Below, piece after piece: positions 1 through 10,770 of a DNA stretch of 64,000 nt. Each line of letters starts with the position of its first letter. The stretch's first letter is position 1. The position numbers and the translations under genes were made by a program. The stretch lies in assembly GCA_030998015.1 (NCBI GenBank), contig JARWMV010000233.1, positions 1,736,001 to 1,800,000 of the forward strand, written 5' to 3'. The notes under the pieces were generated by a model, which was given only the letters and a program-made list of their open reading frames with translations, did not search any database and was not told the origin of the DNA. This DNA comes from Ceratorhiza oryzae-sativae. Lineage: Eukaryota; Basidiomycota; Agaricomycetes; Cantharellales; Ceratobasidiaceae.

Positions 1-1632
1 TTGGGCAAACAATCGTGGCGTACTGGTGGTTTTAAGAAATTTGGCGCATATTCATGGCCAGCTATCACATGTAGCAACCTTCCAGGAGCACAGAATGACT
101 ATCGTATCTATAGGCATCAAGCACTCCAGCACAGACCTTGGTAGAGTGGTCGGTTCTCAACTAATCAAAGTGCTAACTCACACTCAGTTTACCCGGCCGA
201 GGCTGTATTGGTCAGTATTTGGGGGTAACTATACGGAGCCAAATTGCTATGATAGAGCCAAGTAGGTTTCGAGCGTCCATATTTAAAATCTCTTATTCTA
301 ACATCTTCGTTGATATGGAGCATGACCGCCCACGGAGCGATTCCTCTGACCTGGAGTCTGCCCGTAAGCGTTGCCGCCACTCGTGATTGACGAGACTCGC
401 CCATCATCTACTGATATAAGTTTTGGATTAAACAATTGATTTTACAAGTTTCCTGTCATGAATCGAACTATTCGCCAAAGCCATAACTAGAATCTGGGCT
501 GGATATCCGGATCCGATTTCAGAGAGCCATAAATGCCCGACCCCACTCCAATTCAAGTTCCAAAACGAGGCATTTTGTTGAATGTTGAACTACGGAACCC
601 CGTGTGGTTCGTACGAATGATAAGAATCGGTTGACATTGCGTGTCACCTCTTCTCTGCAGTTCTTTTATATATATATATATCTGCTAATGGTGAAAGGCG
701 AGGTCACATCCGTTGCACCTCAACTTTGCGTAAAATAACATTAAGTACCCAGGGGCTTTGGAGGGGATTCAGATAATTCGTACATGCGGTATACCCAGAC
801 CGATCCCCAAGGATGGCGGTTAAAACAAAATAAATATTGCCATCTATAGACCGCCCGCTTTGAACTAGCGTGTTCTCCTCGTGGAGGGCCACTAATCTCC
901 TCCGTATCGTTCCAAATTTTGTATGTTGTCACACCGAAGCGGACAACATTCGGTGTATCACCGGGCGGTGGTTTGATTGTAACGTTACTCGAATCCGGGT
1001 CTGTGCTTCGAGTGCCAATCCATCATTGTGAATTCGTTTGGGTAGCTGTCGTTTGTTCTTCTACCTCGCAGTTTTGCATATGGGAGCCTCCATGATTGGC
1101 ACCGGATAGGCAGCAAAATACATTATATGAGGCGAAGGCTGGATGGCTCAGCATCATCACTTGACTGGCATTACCCCCCCAGACTTTACGGGATCCAACC
1201 CAACTGCTCAAAAGCCACTTTTACTTAGCAGTCTGTTGATATGCCGCTCCCTTGCGGTGGTTGCTTTAGTCCGCTTTGTCTCACGAACGGTAGTCGCGCT
1301 CAAAGCAACAAGGTACCGCACTCGCGCTTCTGTTGTACCACCCCTGATCGCAGAGTTTCGCTAAATATCGATACAGGAAGATAATATCAAAGTCCACCCG
1401 ACCGTTCCACCTACAGGACAAAAAGTTACTCCCAGCCCGTTCTCATTCTCTAGCTTAGCGTTGCCCCGCACGTTACCCTCTGATTCGGATTATAAACGTG
1501 CTTCGTTAGCCCGTATAAGCTCTAGGTTAAACGAACTTCATACAGAGCCAACCGGGCGATCAAAGCCATTGGCAGAAGTAAGTGATAGTTTGAATTATTC
1601 GTAGCTGGAGTCTTACTATAAATGGACTCTAG
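1..1632. other. No confident gene; left edge
   Basis: All open frames here are under 80 codons on either strand. None continues across plausible splice sites into something recognisable. A short TA microsatellite lies at about 667-681. I see no RNA gene or repeat structure that I can support. Confidence 0.5.
667..681. repeat. TA dinucleotide microsatellite
   Basis: A perfect run of about seven TA units follows a T-rich stretch. It is simple-sequence DNA with no other structure. Confidence 0.7.
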
Positions 1633-2296
1633 AGGCAACCAACTCCTACCTTTGCATACAACGAACTTGGTGGATCTAAAGTGACAGGACTGCATCGTAC
1701 CCATCCCTTCGCTTATCCTCATCCCCTTCCGCCACCACCGCCCCTCTCTCGTATCAATATCCCTTTCACTTATTCTTCTCTTCCGCCACCACCACCTCTC
1801 CCTCCTATCGATATCCCTTTTGGTTATCCCCCTCCCCCTCCCCCTCCGCCCGTGCCGCTACAGTATGCTCCCAATAATGCGTATGAAAGGGACAAGTTTA
1901 CGCATATCAACTTACCAAGGACGCCTAAACCGAGTGCCGCTGAGGATTACTTGAGTGATAAGAACGAGCAACCGGGTCGAGCGATCCGGGAGATCAGAGT
2001 TGGAATCCGGGTACGTGGACGCAACGGCGGAGGATGAACTCTCCCGAGCCTCGGGCGCCATGACCATGCTTCATTCGCGCTGGTCTGACGGCCCGGTTCA
2101 GCCTGAATCCGGGACGGGCATGCGGCGGCGGGCTCACTCGGGGTCTTGGCGAACGCGGAGTACTCCAACTGAAGGGTTCGATGTGATCTGGGGAGGAGAA
2201 GTGGAGGTCGAAAAGTATCCAGATGGGGTTTATGTCGAAGTTGAAATCGACGATTGGGCTGTGGTTTTAAAGCATAGTTTTGGGCATATGTCGTAA
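1633..2296 (+). CDS. Pro-rich tandem-repeat reading frame, start unresolved
   Basis: This is an unrecognised coding-like frame. From 1705 it encodes tandem units of 19 and 18 residues plus a partial third. Each begins PF-x-Y, runs into five or more prolines, and the first two end in I-[ND]-I. The frame has no ATG: it opens at 1633 just after a TAG that could be a splice acceptor. A GT-AG intron at 1955-1997 (43 nt) would join it in frame to a second stretch ending at 2296, which has no known motif. It may be a separate small gene, or a 5' exon of the phosphatase-like gene starting at 2414. An in-frame stop at 2399 means any such join needs another splice. The CT-rich DNA also resembles fungal promoter pyrimidine tracts, so the coding call is tentative. 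Confidence 0.3.
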
Positions 2297-2413
2297 TTGA
2301 GGTTTGTTAATGGAATAAATAGAGAGTCTTGTGGGCTGGGCCATCCATGGACAAGCGCTGTGGCGACGAGCACGTGCCAATGCGATTTTCGTGCAGTGTG
2401 ATTCTGGGACACC

Positions 2414-4360
2414 ATGGCCACAACCAACACAGTTGTCCGAAAGGGGCGGCGACACCGTAAAGCGAGCGCCGCTGCATTTGTGCCATCTCGTCCATCCGAC
2501 GACTATCTCGCGCTCGCCCAAATACCCTCCACTCGGCTATCCACTCCGTGCGATGGAGAGCCACTACCTCGCAAACTACTTGTTCTCGACTTGAACGGCA
2601 CACTGGTGCTCCGCGCTCCAAGAACGTGGGGATCACATAGGCCGGTAATGAACAGGCCCTTTGCAAAGACGTTTTGTGACTATGTCTTTCACCAGGGGAG
2701 GTCAGTTTCATTTCTCAGGTGGCGTCCGTGGTCCAACTCACGGCAATATCACCATAGCCAGCTGGATGTCATGGTGTGGTCTTCTGCACAACCACACAGC
2801 GTGGACTCGATGGTCGATACGTTCTTTGGCTCGCAGCGATCTCGCTTGGTTGGACTGTGGGCTCGCGACACCTTGGGTCTGACAGAGGAGCAGTACGGTG
2901 GGGACTTTTGTCATTGCGTTCGCAAACTAACTAACAAAGTCACCTAGCTCAGAAGGTGCAGACAATCAAAGACCTGAACATCATATGGGACGCACCCGCT
3001 GGCCTACCCCCTCCGATTAAAATCGCCCCACCCCCGCCTATGGCTGTTTTGACGAACGATCCCACAACTGTGCCTGGCTACGACCCATCCAAACCCCCTG
3101 CGCTGGTGAAAACAAGGATGCACAATAGCGCACAGCTCATGGAAACTCTGAATAAACCTGATGACTCGGATGAGCAAGACCAGGATCGGACAACCTATTG
3201 GGCCGTTCCCGAGGTTCGACCCGAAGACCCGATACCAGGTTTGGCTGGGGATGGAGGGGCCCCAGGTGTGGCCAAAGAGTCGCCTGGGCTGTATTCAGCG
3301 CTGAATACACTACTCTTGGACGACTCGCCTCTCAAGGCGCACCTGCAGCCGTACAACAACCTAACGTTGCCAGAGTATACAGCCGATTTGAGGGCTAGAG
3401 ATTTGAAGAGGCGAGATGCGCTTGAAGAGTTGGCTATAGACCCGAATGGCCCGACGGGGGAGAATGCCGAAGGCGATAAGATGGACGAGGCGGCGCACGG
3501 GAAAGTGGCTCTAGGTTAGTTTCCTCATTGGGTGTTAGCTTAGCCACCTCACATCTGGTTTAGATCCAATGGAAGCCAAGGCGCATTATTACAAGACTAT
3601 GCGTGCGCCTCCATTCGATAAGACGCTTATTGCTGTGATAGGTGTCCTGGATGCTGTTCGGCACGAGTCAAGCATCGTCGGATGGATGCATGCCGGAGGA
3701 ATGCACCCCGATCCTGAAGAAATGACTCGGGTTGCTGGGCTATTCAAGGAAGAGCAGAATCATCAAGAGCCTTTAGAAGAAGGAGTTGGGGACCTGGTAG
3801 AGGACGATGAGGAGCGATCACCCCTGAAACGATCATCGAACGATATGGGAGAGGGGGGGCAAGGCGGTCCGAAGAGGCGTCGTTCGAATCTAGAGCCACC
3901 ACTAGGCACGACCAAGGACCCAACTAGAACAGATGCTGCGGGAGAAATGCAGATTGACACTTTGCTGAACGCTCTTGTCGATAAGCCTATCGCCCTTCAT
4001 AACGCCAAACAAACTCGACATATTCGCGAATCGAGCAGCTTGGTGCCCGAGACTGCAGTATCGGCTCCGTCTGCGTCTGCGACTCTTCCCGAACCGCCAA
4101 CAGCCTTCGAAACCTCCGGCACCTCATCTACTCGCACCCCTTCGTCCCGAGCCCGAAATAAACGCCGTCGATATAAGCCATTTTATCCACCAACACACCC
4201 ACTCAGTGCAGAAGATTCGTACCCGTTCTTCATAGGCGGCGAGCCCGAAAAGAAGTTGTGGTTTCAGGACCGCGAGTGGTACACGTATTGGGTTCGACGA
4301 GGACTTTTAGCGCTGCGAGAGTGCGGGATTGAGCCTGAGCCTGGTGTGGAGGGGAGGTGA
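2414..4360 (+). CDS. FCP1/NIF-type HAD phosphatase-like protein
   Basis: Proposed exons are 2414-2700, 2758-2897, 2948-3514 and 3564-4360, giving 596 residues; all three introns are GT-AG, 49-57 nt. Removing them gives continuous family-like sequence: KLLVLDLNGTLVLR (HAD motif I), then VMVWSSAQPHSV (motif II region), then NTLLLDDSPLKAH (motif IV region). The first intron carries no stop and keeps frame, so its removal rests on homology only. FCP1/SCP phosphatases remove phosphate from the RNA polymerase II CTD or other proteins. Motif I here is DxN, not the DxD of active enzymes, so the protein may be a weak or inactive phosphatase. The C-terminal 260 residues are acidic and Ser/Pro-rich with an RNKRRRYKP basic patch, and end in a short Trp/Tyr-rich block. 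The ATG at 2414 (ACACCATGG) follows an in-frame stop at 2399. The exact subfamily is not determined. Confidence 0.8.
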
Positions 4361-6507
4361 TAGTGTATTGTTTGGTCGGGTGGTAGTAAACGTGAGCTAA
4401 TGTTTCTTATTTCTGTCTCGATGCGTCAAGTGAGTTTGGTGATGAACATTGTGTATCGTCTTGGAGAGCTGTAGCCGAGATCTATGTACAATATATAGAT
4501 GTCCAATGAATACAGAACATGGTATCGCATAACTGACTGTATCATGTCAGAATAACCATGGTGGGTGTTTGCTGTAGAGCGGCATGTTGCTCAGATTCGC
4601 GATGAAGAGGATTAACCCTGCAGCAGTGTGCTATCAAATTATTGGCACAATAAACTTATACTTAGTTAGCGAGTTGGGGCAACGATATGCTCCACTCCAG
4701 AAATCCTGAAATGAGGTCTCGGTCTGGGACCAATTAAACAATCGATTTCGGGTATAATATTCCGTTCAAAATAACATCGGATGCGGTTGGCGCGGCATAG
4801 AAATACATGTCGAGCTCGCAAAGATAATCTTATTAGGACTTTGAAGACTATATGTTCGAACGTACTGCGCCTACGATCAGCCGATGTTTCCTGAGGATCA
4901 AAGGCACATATAAACTCTGGATGCTCATGAGTATCTACTATAACAACCAATGGTTCATTCATTCAGAGAACTTTTCTAGGATCAGATATACGGTCTATCC
5001 ATTTCGGGGAGCTTGCGTACGCGATTTATTCGCTGACACAAGGATAGAACCGTCTTCGCCCAGCCTGTGGAGCAAATCCACACAAACAACCAAACCCCTA
5101 ACTAAGCGCCAATCAGCCAAACATTGGCGGCAACCGTGCTTAACTATCACCACGCCCGATTCAACCTTTGGTCCGCAGTTGGCCAAAGGCTCAGTGGATG
5201 TAATATCGAACACATAATAGTGAATCCTTACATATTCTCGATTCATCTATCTGGTCGACTTGAGGAGCAATGAATCCCTCAAGTGGCCTCTCCGTACGCT
5301 AAACACGTAGGATTCTGCCTTTAGCTAAACTCGTGAGACACGTAGCCATGGTCTGCCGTTACTTTTGGAAGAACATGATCTTGTTTCCGCCCTGACGCTC
5401 CCATACAATATTCAACAAGTAATCCAACTTCACTTTGACCGCAACGCATTTATCGGGCCCGCTTGCCCCTCATAGGCATCACAGCATTATAGCCGCCCAC
5501 GCGCTGGGTGGCCCCGTAAATCACCTGGATTTCCCGCTGGTGCTCTGCTCGTGTACTCTACAACGGTCTGCGGTTGATGGGTAATGGATTGAGACCCACA
5601 TGGTCGACGAGCTTGTGTAGATATAATAGCCACGACGATGAGGAGCGCCTGTGTCGGTCTCATTAGTTATATTATATCATTGTATGATTCCATGTATTTA
5701 TTTTCTGTGCGCGGGTTGACCCAAGTTGATGGTGAAGTTCAAACTATTTCGGTACGCTTCATACTCTTCCTTTTGGTTTCTACTTTTAGGCTTTTATTTC
5801 GGTCGTGATATATGTTAGTATATCGTGTCAATAGGACTCTGTGATAATGAGCAAACAATGAGCGGCATTCCGGTTGTATAGGCGCTCGAATGGTGCACTG
5901 TGGTGGCAGTAAGAACCTCCGGAGAAGTAGGATTTCGGTGGGCGGGGAGATAGCTCGGAACCTCCTGGAACATAGTGCAGGCGGATACTTTCAGTTTGAC
6001 AACTATAGGAGAGAGGAGTAGCCGATGGGGACTAAAAGGTACACCTGACGCTTCTTATATGCGCCTTCACAGGCAATTATATTGCGTGTATCAACGAGGA
6101 ATAATACGGGAATGTCGATCTAGATTGCCGGCATACCTTGGGTCCGTCTCACAATCGTATCGAAAGCGCAAATGCGGGTCTGGGTTAAGGGCTGAAACTA
6201 TTCATTCCCTTCACCACCATCGGATAGGTAAGGTCAACAATCTGTTAAGAACGCTCGTAGGCCAGCTTAAACGACTGACTCTCTTGGCCATAAGGAGGTT
6301 GATAGCTGTATTTGAGTGAGTTTGAGCACCTGATGTTGTGATATCCGTCGGAACTGACAATGGGCCAAGCGAGGGGCAACAATTGTTGATCATCTGTCCT
6401 CCTTTTCGTTTCATCTCTACAACTTGTATTTTCCTTCGTTCTGGATGCTGTAAGTAGAGCCAATTCCCGTACACATCCCAGGAAAAAGCTTATATTCGAA
6501 TTTCAGG
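4361..6507. other. Intergenic stretch without a supported gene
   Basis: This is 2.1 kb with short overlapping frames on both strands and no conserved motif or convincing splice chain. It probably holds the 3' UTR of the upstream gene and intergenic DNA. Confidence 0.5.
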
Positions 6508-6894
6508 TTACCCTTCGCGGTTTCCATTAAATTGAATCACTTTATAATCAAAGGAGACAAATGATATATGGATGGAGGCTTGTTTATCTCCAGGTCTAAG
6601 TGCCGGCAACTGGTGTATGCAAAGTTGCTTGGTGGTAGTTCTCCAAGCTACGGCTGAGCTGCCGGACAGGATCTGTTGCTGCCGGTCTACAACTCACAGA
6701 CAGAGTTCGTCAAGACAAGCGCAAACACAGGTGCTTACGTTCTTGCCTCTGCGGGGTCCCTCTTTGCGATGCAATTCATTATGACCCACCCTGAAGAGCG
6801 GCCAAAATTTGGAATCATCAATCAGACCTCCACTGAGACTACCGCCAGCACCCAACCCGCTGCCCAAGTTCGTCCCTGCAGCGGTCCTAGACAT
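6508..6894 (-). CDS. Possible small two-exon gene, unknown
   Basis: A minus-strand frame opens with ATG at 6894 (context AAATGTC) and encodes a Gly/Ser-rich start, then a short block DDSKFWPLFRVGHNELHR and a basic stretch. It reaches an AAC|GTAAGC donor near 6739, and an acceptor near 6674 would extend it to a stop at 6508. It would be divergent from the eIF3a gene, with about 335 bp between starts. The plus strand of the same DNA is also open (to 6915) and reads plausibly but lacks an ATG. I do not recognise either product. Confidence 0.25.
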
Positions 6895-7228
6895 TTGGAA
6901 CTGGGTGGTGCTTGAATTGAGTTGGTTTAGACGTGTGAGATTTGGTTCAAAATTTAATAAAATTTTGTTCGCTTACAGATGATCTGTTCTAGCCTCGAGG
7001 CGCCCGCTATCTCCTGTCCTGTGAGAAACAGTGATCCCAAATTGTCGAACGGAATATTGAGCATGATTACAGGAAGATTGAACCGTATCCTCGTCCCACT
7101 ACAGCGAAGCTACATTGAGTTCATAGTCGCCACGGATCGGTATGTACTACTTATTACTTCATTTATCAATGACTTATTACACATCTTCAGACTTTGGACT
7201 CTCCGATAGATATACACAATAGTCAAAA
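6895..7228. promoter_or_regulatory. Upstream region of eIF3a gene
   Basis: About 330 bp precede the eIF3a ATG. The context of the start is AAAAATGGC, with A at -3 and G at +4. No TATA box or clear operator-like repeat is evident. If the small minus-strand gene at 6508-6894 is real, this is a divergent promoter. Confidence 0.3.
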
Positions 7229-10200
7229 ATGGCTCCATATACTAAGCCAGAGGCGGTCTTGAAGCAAGCTGAGGGCTTGCTCTCCGTAGGTCAGCAGTCG
7301 GCCGCCCTCCAATCGCTCACGGAAATGTTCTCCTCGAAACGGTTCCGAAGCACCCCGATCACTGCTCTGGAGCCCATTGTTGTGCGATTCCTCGAACTCT
7401 GTGTCGACTTGCGCAAAGGCCGTACCGCCAAAGAGGGTCTAATGCAATTCAAAAATGTTGCTCAGAATACTTCTGTCGCAAGCATCGAAAACGTTGTCAA
7501 GAAATTTATTCAGCTCGCCGACGCAAAAGTTCAGGAAGCCCAAGAAAAGGCCGATCAACTTGCGGCTGTCGACGACGTGGACGACCTCGAAGCGACCGAG
7601 ACTCCAGAGAACGTTTTGCTCAGCGCTGTTAGCGGCGATCAGAATAAGGACCGAACCGATCGGGCGGTTGTGACACCCTGGCTCAAGTTTTTGTGGGAGA
7701 GTTACCGGACAGTGCTCGAGACACTCAAGAACAACGCTCGTTTGGAGGCGATCTATCAGGTATGCTCGGTTCCCGTTCCACTCTCTCTTAGGGTTTATAA
7801 CTGTATCTCCAGCAAATTGCAGCCTCTGCTTTCAAGTTCTGCTTGAAGCACACTCGCAAGGTCGAGTTTCGTCGTCTCTGCGAGACTCTTCGACTCCATC
7901 TCGGGAACGTTGCTAAATACGTGAACCAAACCCATTCGATCAACCTTGCTGATCCCGATACCCTTCAACGCCATCTCGACACTCGCTTCGCCCAACTCAA
8001 CACCAGTGTCGAACTTGAGCTATGGCAAGAGGCCTTCCGATCCGTTGAAGACATTCATAACCTGCTCACTATGGCTAAGAAAGCGCCCCGACCAGCGATG
8101 ATGGCCAACTATTACGAAAAACTTACCAAGATCTTTTTGACGAGTGGAAATGCCTTGTTCCATGCCGCTGCTTGGGCTCGATATTATTCGGTCTTGCGTG
8201 CGGCTGGTGGAAGTGGGAAGACGGAGGAAGAGATGAGCAGGTTGGCGGGCCAAGTACTAGTCAGTGCACTTGCGGTACCCGTGGGTGTAGAAAGCGAGGA
8301 AGAGTCTTCGTCGAGTCGTCGCAACAACGCTCGTTTGACTGCACTTCTGGGGTTGTCTAAGCCGCCCACCCGCTCGGGGCTTTTGAAGGAGGCGGTATGT
8401 ACACATGGCCTCGTGTTTTACTGGTTGTACTCATATGTCGATTCGGTAGCTCGCTCGAAATACCCTCAAATTATCCCCAACGGCTGTCCGTTCCTTGCAT
8501 AATTTGCTTGAGGTTACCTTCCAGCCATTAACTCTATGCGCATCAGTTGCACCTATTGTGGCCGAGCTTGCGCAGGATCCGTCCTATGCCCCCTATCTAC
8601 CACTTGTCCACCGCGCCGTCCTTTCGCGGTTGTTCACCCAACTCTCGGAGATCTACAGTTCTGTCAGAATTTCGCACATTTTCGAGCTCGTCGAGCCTCT
8701 GAACGTCAATATTACTTCCGAGACCCCTGGATTGAATACTGAGTCGCCTTATACGGCCGAACGGATCGAGCTATTTGTGATGGGATGCGCCAAGCGGGGC
8801 GAACTCCGCGTATTGGTCGAGCATATCGAGGGCAATATCACATTCGTCGAGGATGCACTCCCCCGCACGCGCGTCTCGGAGCTCGCCCATGCTTTGCACA
8901 CCAGCCTCCTCAAGATCAGTCCTCCACCGGCGGTTGATGCCCAGGAGAAATTCGCAGCGTTGGTGGTGGGTGCACAAGAGGACCGACGTAGGCTGCTCAT
9001 CCAGCGTGCGGTCGTTGCGCGCCGACGCGAGCTGGTCGGTGAGCTCCAGGTCCGCAGAGAACGAGAAGAAGCCAGCAGACGTGCGGATGCTGCCAGGAAG
9101 GAGAGGGTCGAGGAGGAAGCAAGGTTACAGCAGGAGAAGCGGGCTCGCGAGCTTGCGAGAGTCCAGAGGGAAATCGAGAATGTACGAAAGGAGGAGGCAC
9201 GCAAGCTGGCGGATCAGCTCAAGGCGAGGGGAAATCTCAAGGTCGCCGAGGAGGTAGGTGGTTGTCCTTTCATTTTTAATGTGCTCGTGCTGAGTTAGGT
9301 TATATTAGGAACTCGAGGGAATGGATACAACAAAGCTCATCCAACTCCAAGTTTCCCAAATCGACCGCGAAAAGAAAGAACTCTCCGACAAATTGCGCAT
9401 CATCTCCAAACGAGTCGATCACACCGAGCGTGCACTGCGTAAAGCCGAACTCCCGCTTCTCGCCGAGGACTATGAGCGTCAAAAGGCCGATGACAAGGCT
9501 GCTCACGAGGCCGCCGTTACGGCCACTATCGCTACTGCTGAGCAAACCCACCGCGAGGCAGTCGAGACAAAGCATCGTCTCTCACGTATGATGCAAGATT
9601 ACCATGCTCGAAGGATAGCCATCAACGGACAGCGGGAAGAGGAGCTGCAGAAGAAGAAGGCGGAAATGAAAATCAAGATAGACAAGGCCAAGGCTGAGAG
9701 GAGGGAAAAGGTGCTCAAGGCGCGCGAGGAGGCCCGATTGGCGGACGAAGCACGAAAGCTGGAGGACGAAGGTAAGATAATCTTTTAAACTTCAGCCTCA
9801 GCTATAGCTTATTATATTCTAGCTCGTCGGGCAGAGGAGGAGCGATTGGAGGAGGGTGAGCGCCGTGTCTCGGCTATTGTGCATTTACTAATACCACACG
9901 ATCATAGAGCGGCGTCGGGAAGAAGAAGCCAAGCGTGCAGAGGAAGAGGCCGCTCACGCCGCCGCTGCCGCCAAACGCGAAGCTCAACTGGAGGCGAGGC
10001 GCAAAGAACAGGAAGCTGCTCTCGCGAAACTCAGGTATGAGGAGGAAGCGGAGAAGCGTCGTATGGAGCGACGAGCCCAAGGCGCTGCACCAATCGCCTC
10101 GCCCAAGCCCAATGGTGGAGAAGGTGTTTGGCGGAGGCCTTCTGCTGTCCCAGCTGCCACCACGCCGCCGGCGCCCAGCTCACCGGCCCCACCAGCTACC

Positions 10201-10539
10201 GGCAAATGGGTTCCTCCCGCGAGGCGTGCTGCCGCCGCGGCCGCCGAGACTCCTCCTCGAAGCAGAAGTCCCGCACCACGCACACCTGCCCTGGGCGCGC
10301 CTGGATCGCCTTCTCCTGCAGCAACTCCTGCTGCTCGCGCGCCAGGTACAACCTGGCGCGAACGGGAGGCCGCCAAGGCTGCTGCTGCTGCTGCCGCTAG
10401 CGGGTCGCCCGCTCCCGCAGCAGACCAACCAGCTGCAGCCGCGACGCCAGCACAAGACGCCGAGGGGTTCCAAGTTGTGCCGAAGTGGAAGGCAACCCGA
10501 GGCAGGGGAAGTGGGTTTGGTTCTTCTGGTCGGTCTTAA
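7229..10539 (+). CDS. TIF32: Eukaryotic translation initiation factor 3 subunit a
   Basis: eIF3a is the large scaffold subunit of eIF3, which binds the 40S ribosome and organises the pre-initiation complex in the cytoplasm. Exons are 7229-7759, 7813-8394, 8450-9253, 9309-9771, 9823-9855 and 9908-10539, joined by GT-AG introns of 51-55 nt. Together they give 1014 residues, close to yeast Tif32 (about 960). The N-terminal start [18 protein letters not shown], the helical region around residues 100-480 with a PCI-type segment, and the long Arg/Glu/Lys coiled coil at about 560-850 are the family layout. The C-terminus is low-complexity Ala/Pro/Ser, which is common in fungal eIF3a. One exon is only 33 nt. 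The gene converges on CCH1 with about 230 bp between stop codons. Identity is very likely; boundaries are by frame and splice consensus only. Confidence 0.95.
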
Positions 10540-10770
10540 AAGGCCGCCGATTGGCCGTTGTTTCCTTTTTGTTGTGAACATGCCCACCACCCCTTTTGTA
10601 CGCATACGTGATGTGTTGTTGATATATGCATGAATTCGATTTTTTGAAGTACCCAGTTGAAGTGATAATCATACGATAATTTATGCGATTCGGTTCCCTT
10701 GTACAGTGCATACCAAACAGGTCCAATAATGAGAAATTGGAATCTAAAACGAAGAGAATAAAATGCCAAT
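10540..10770. other. Convergent 3' intergenic region
   Basis: This short region separates the 3' ends of eIF3a (+) and the calcium channel gene (-). It is AT-richer than the flanking coding DNA, as expected for 3' UTR and polyadenylation sequence on both strands. I see no discrete terminator motif that I can defend. Confidence 0.4.
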
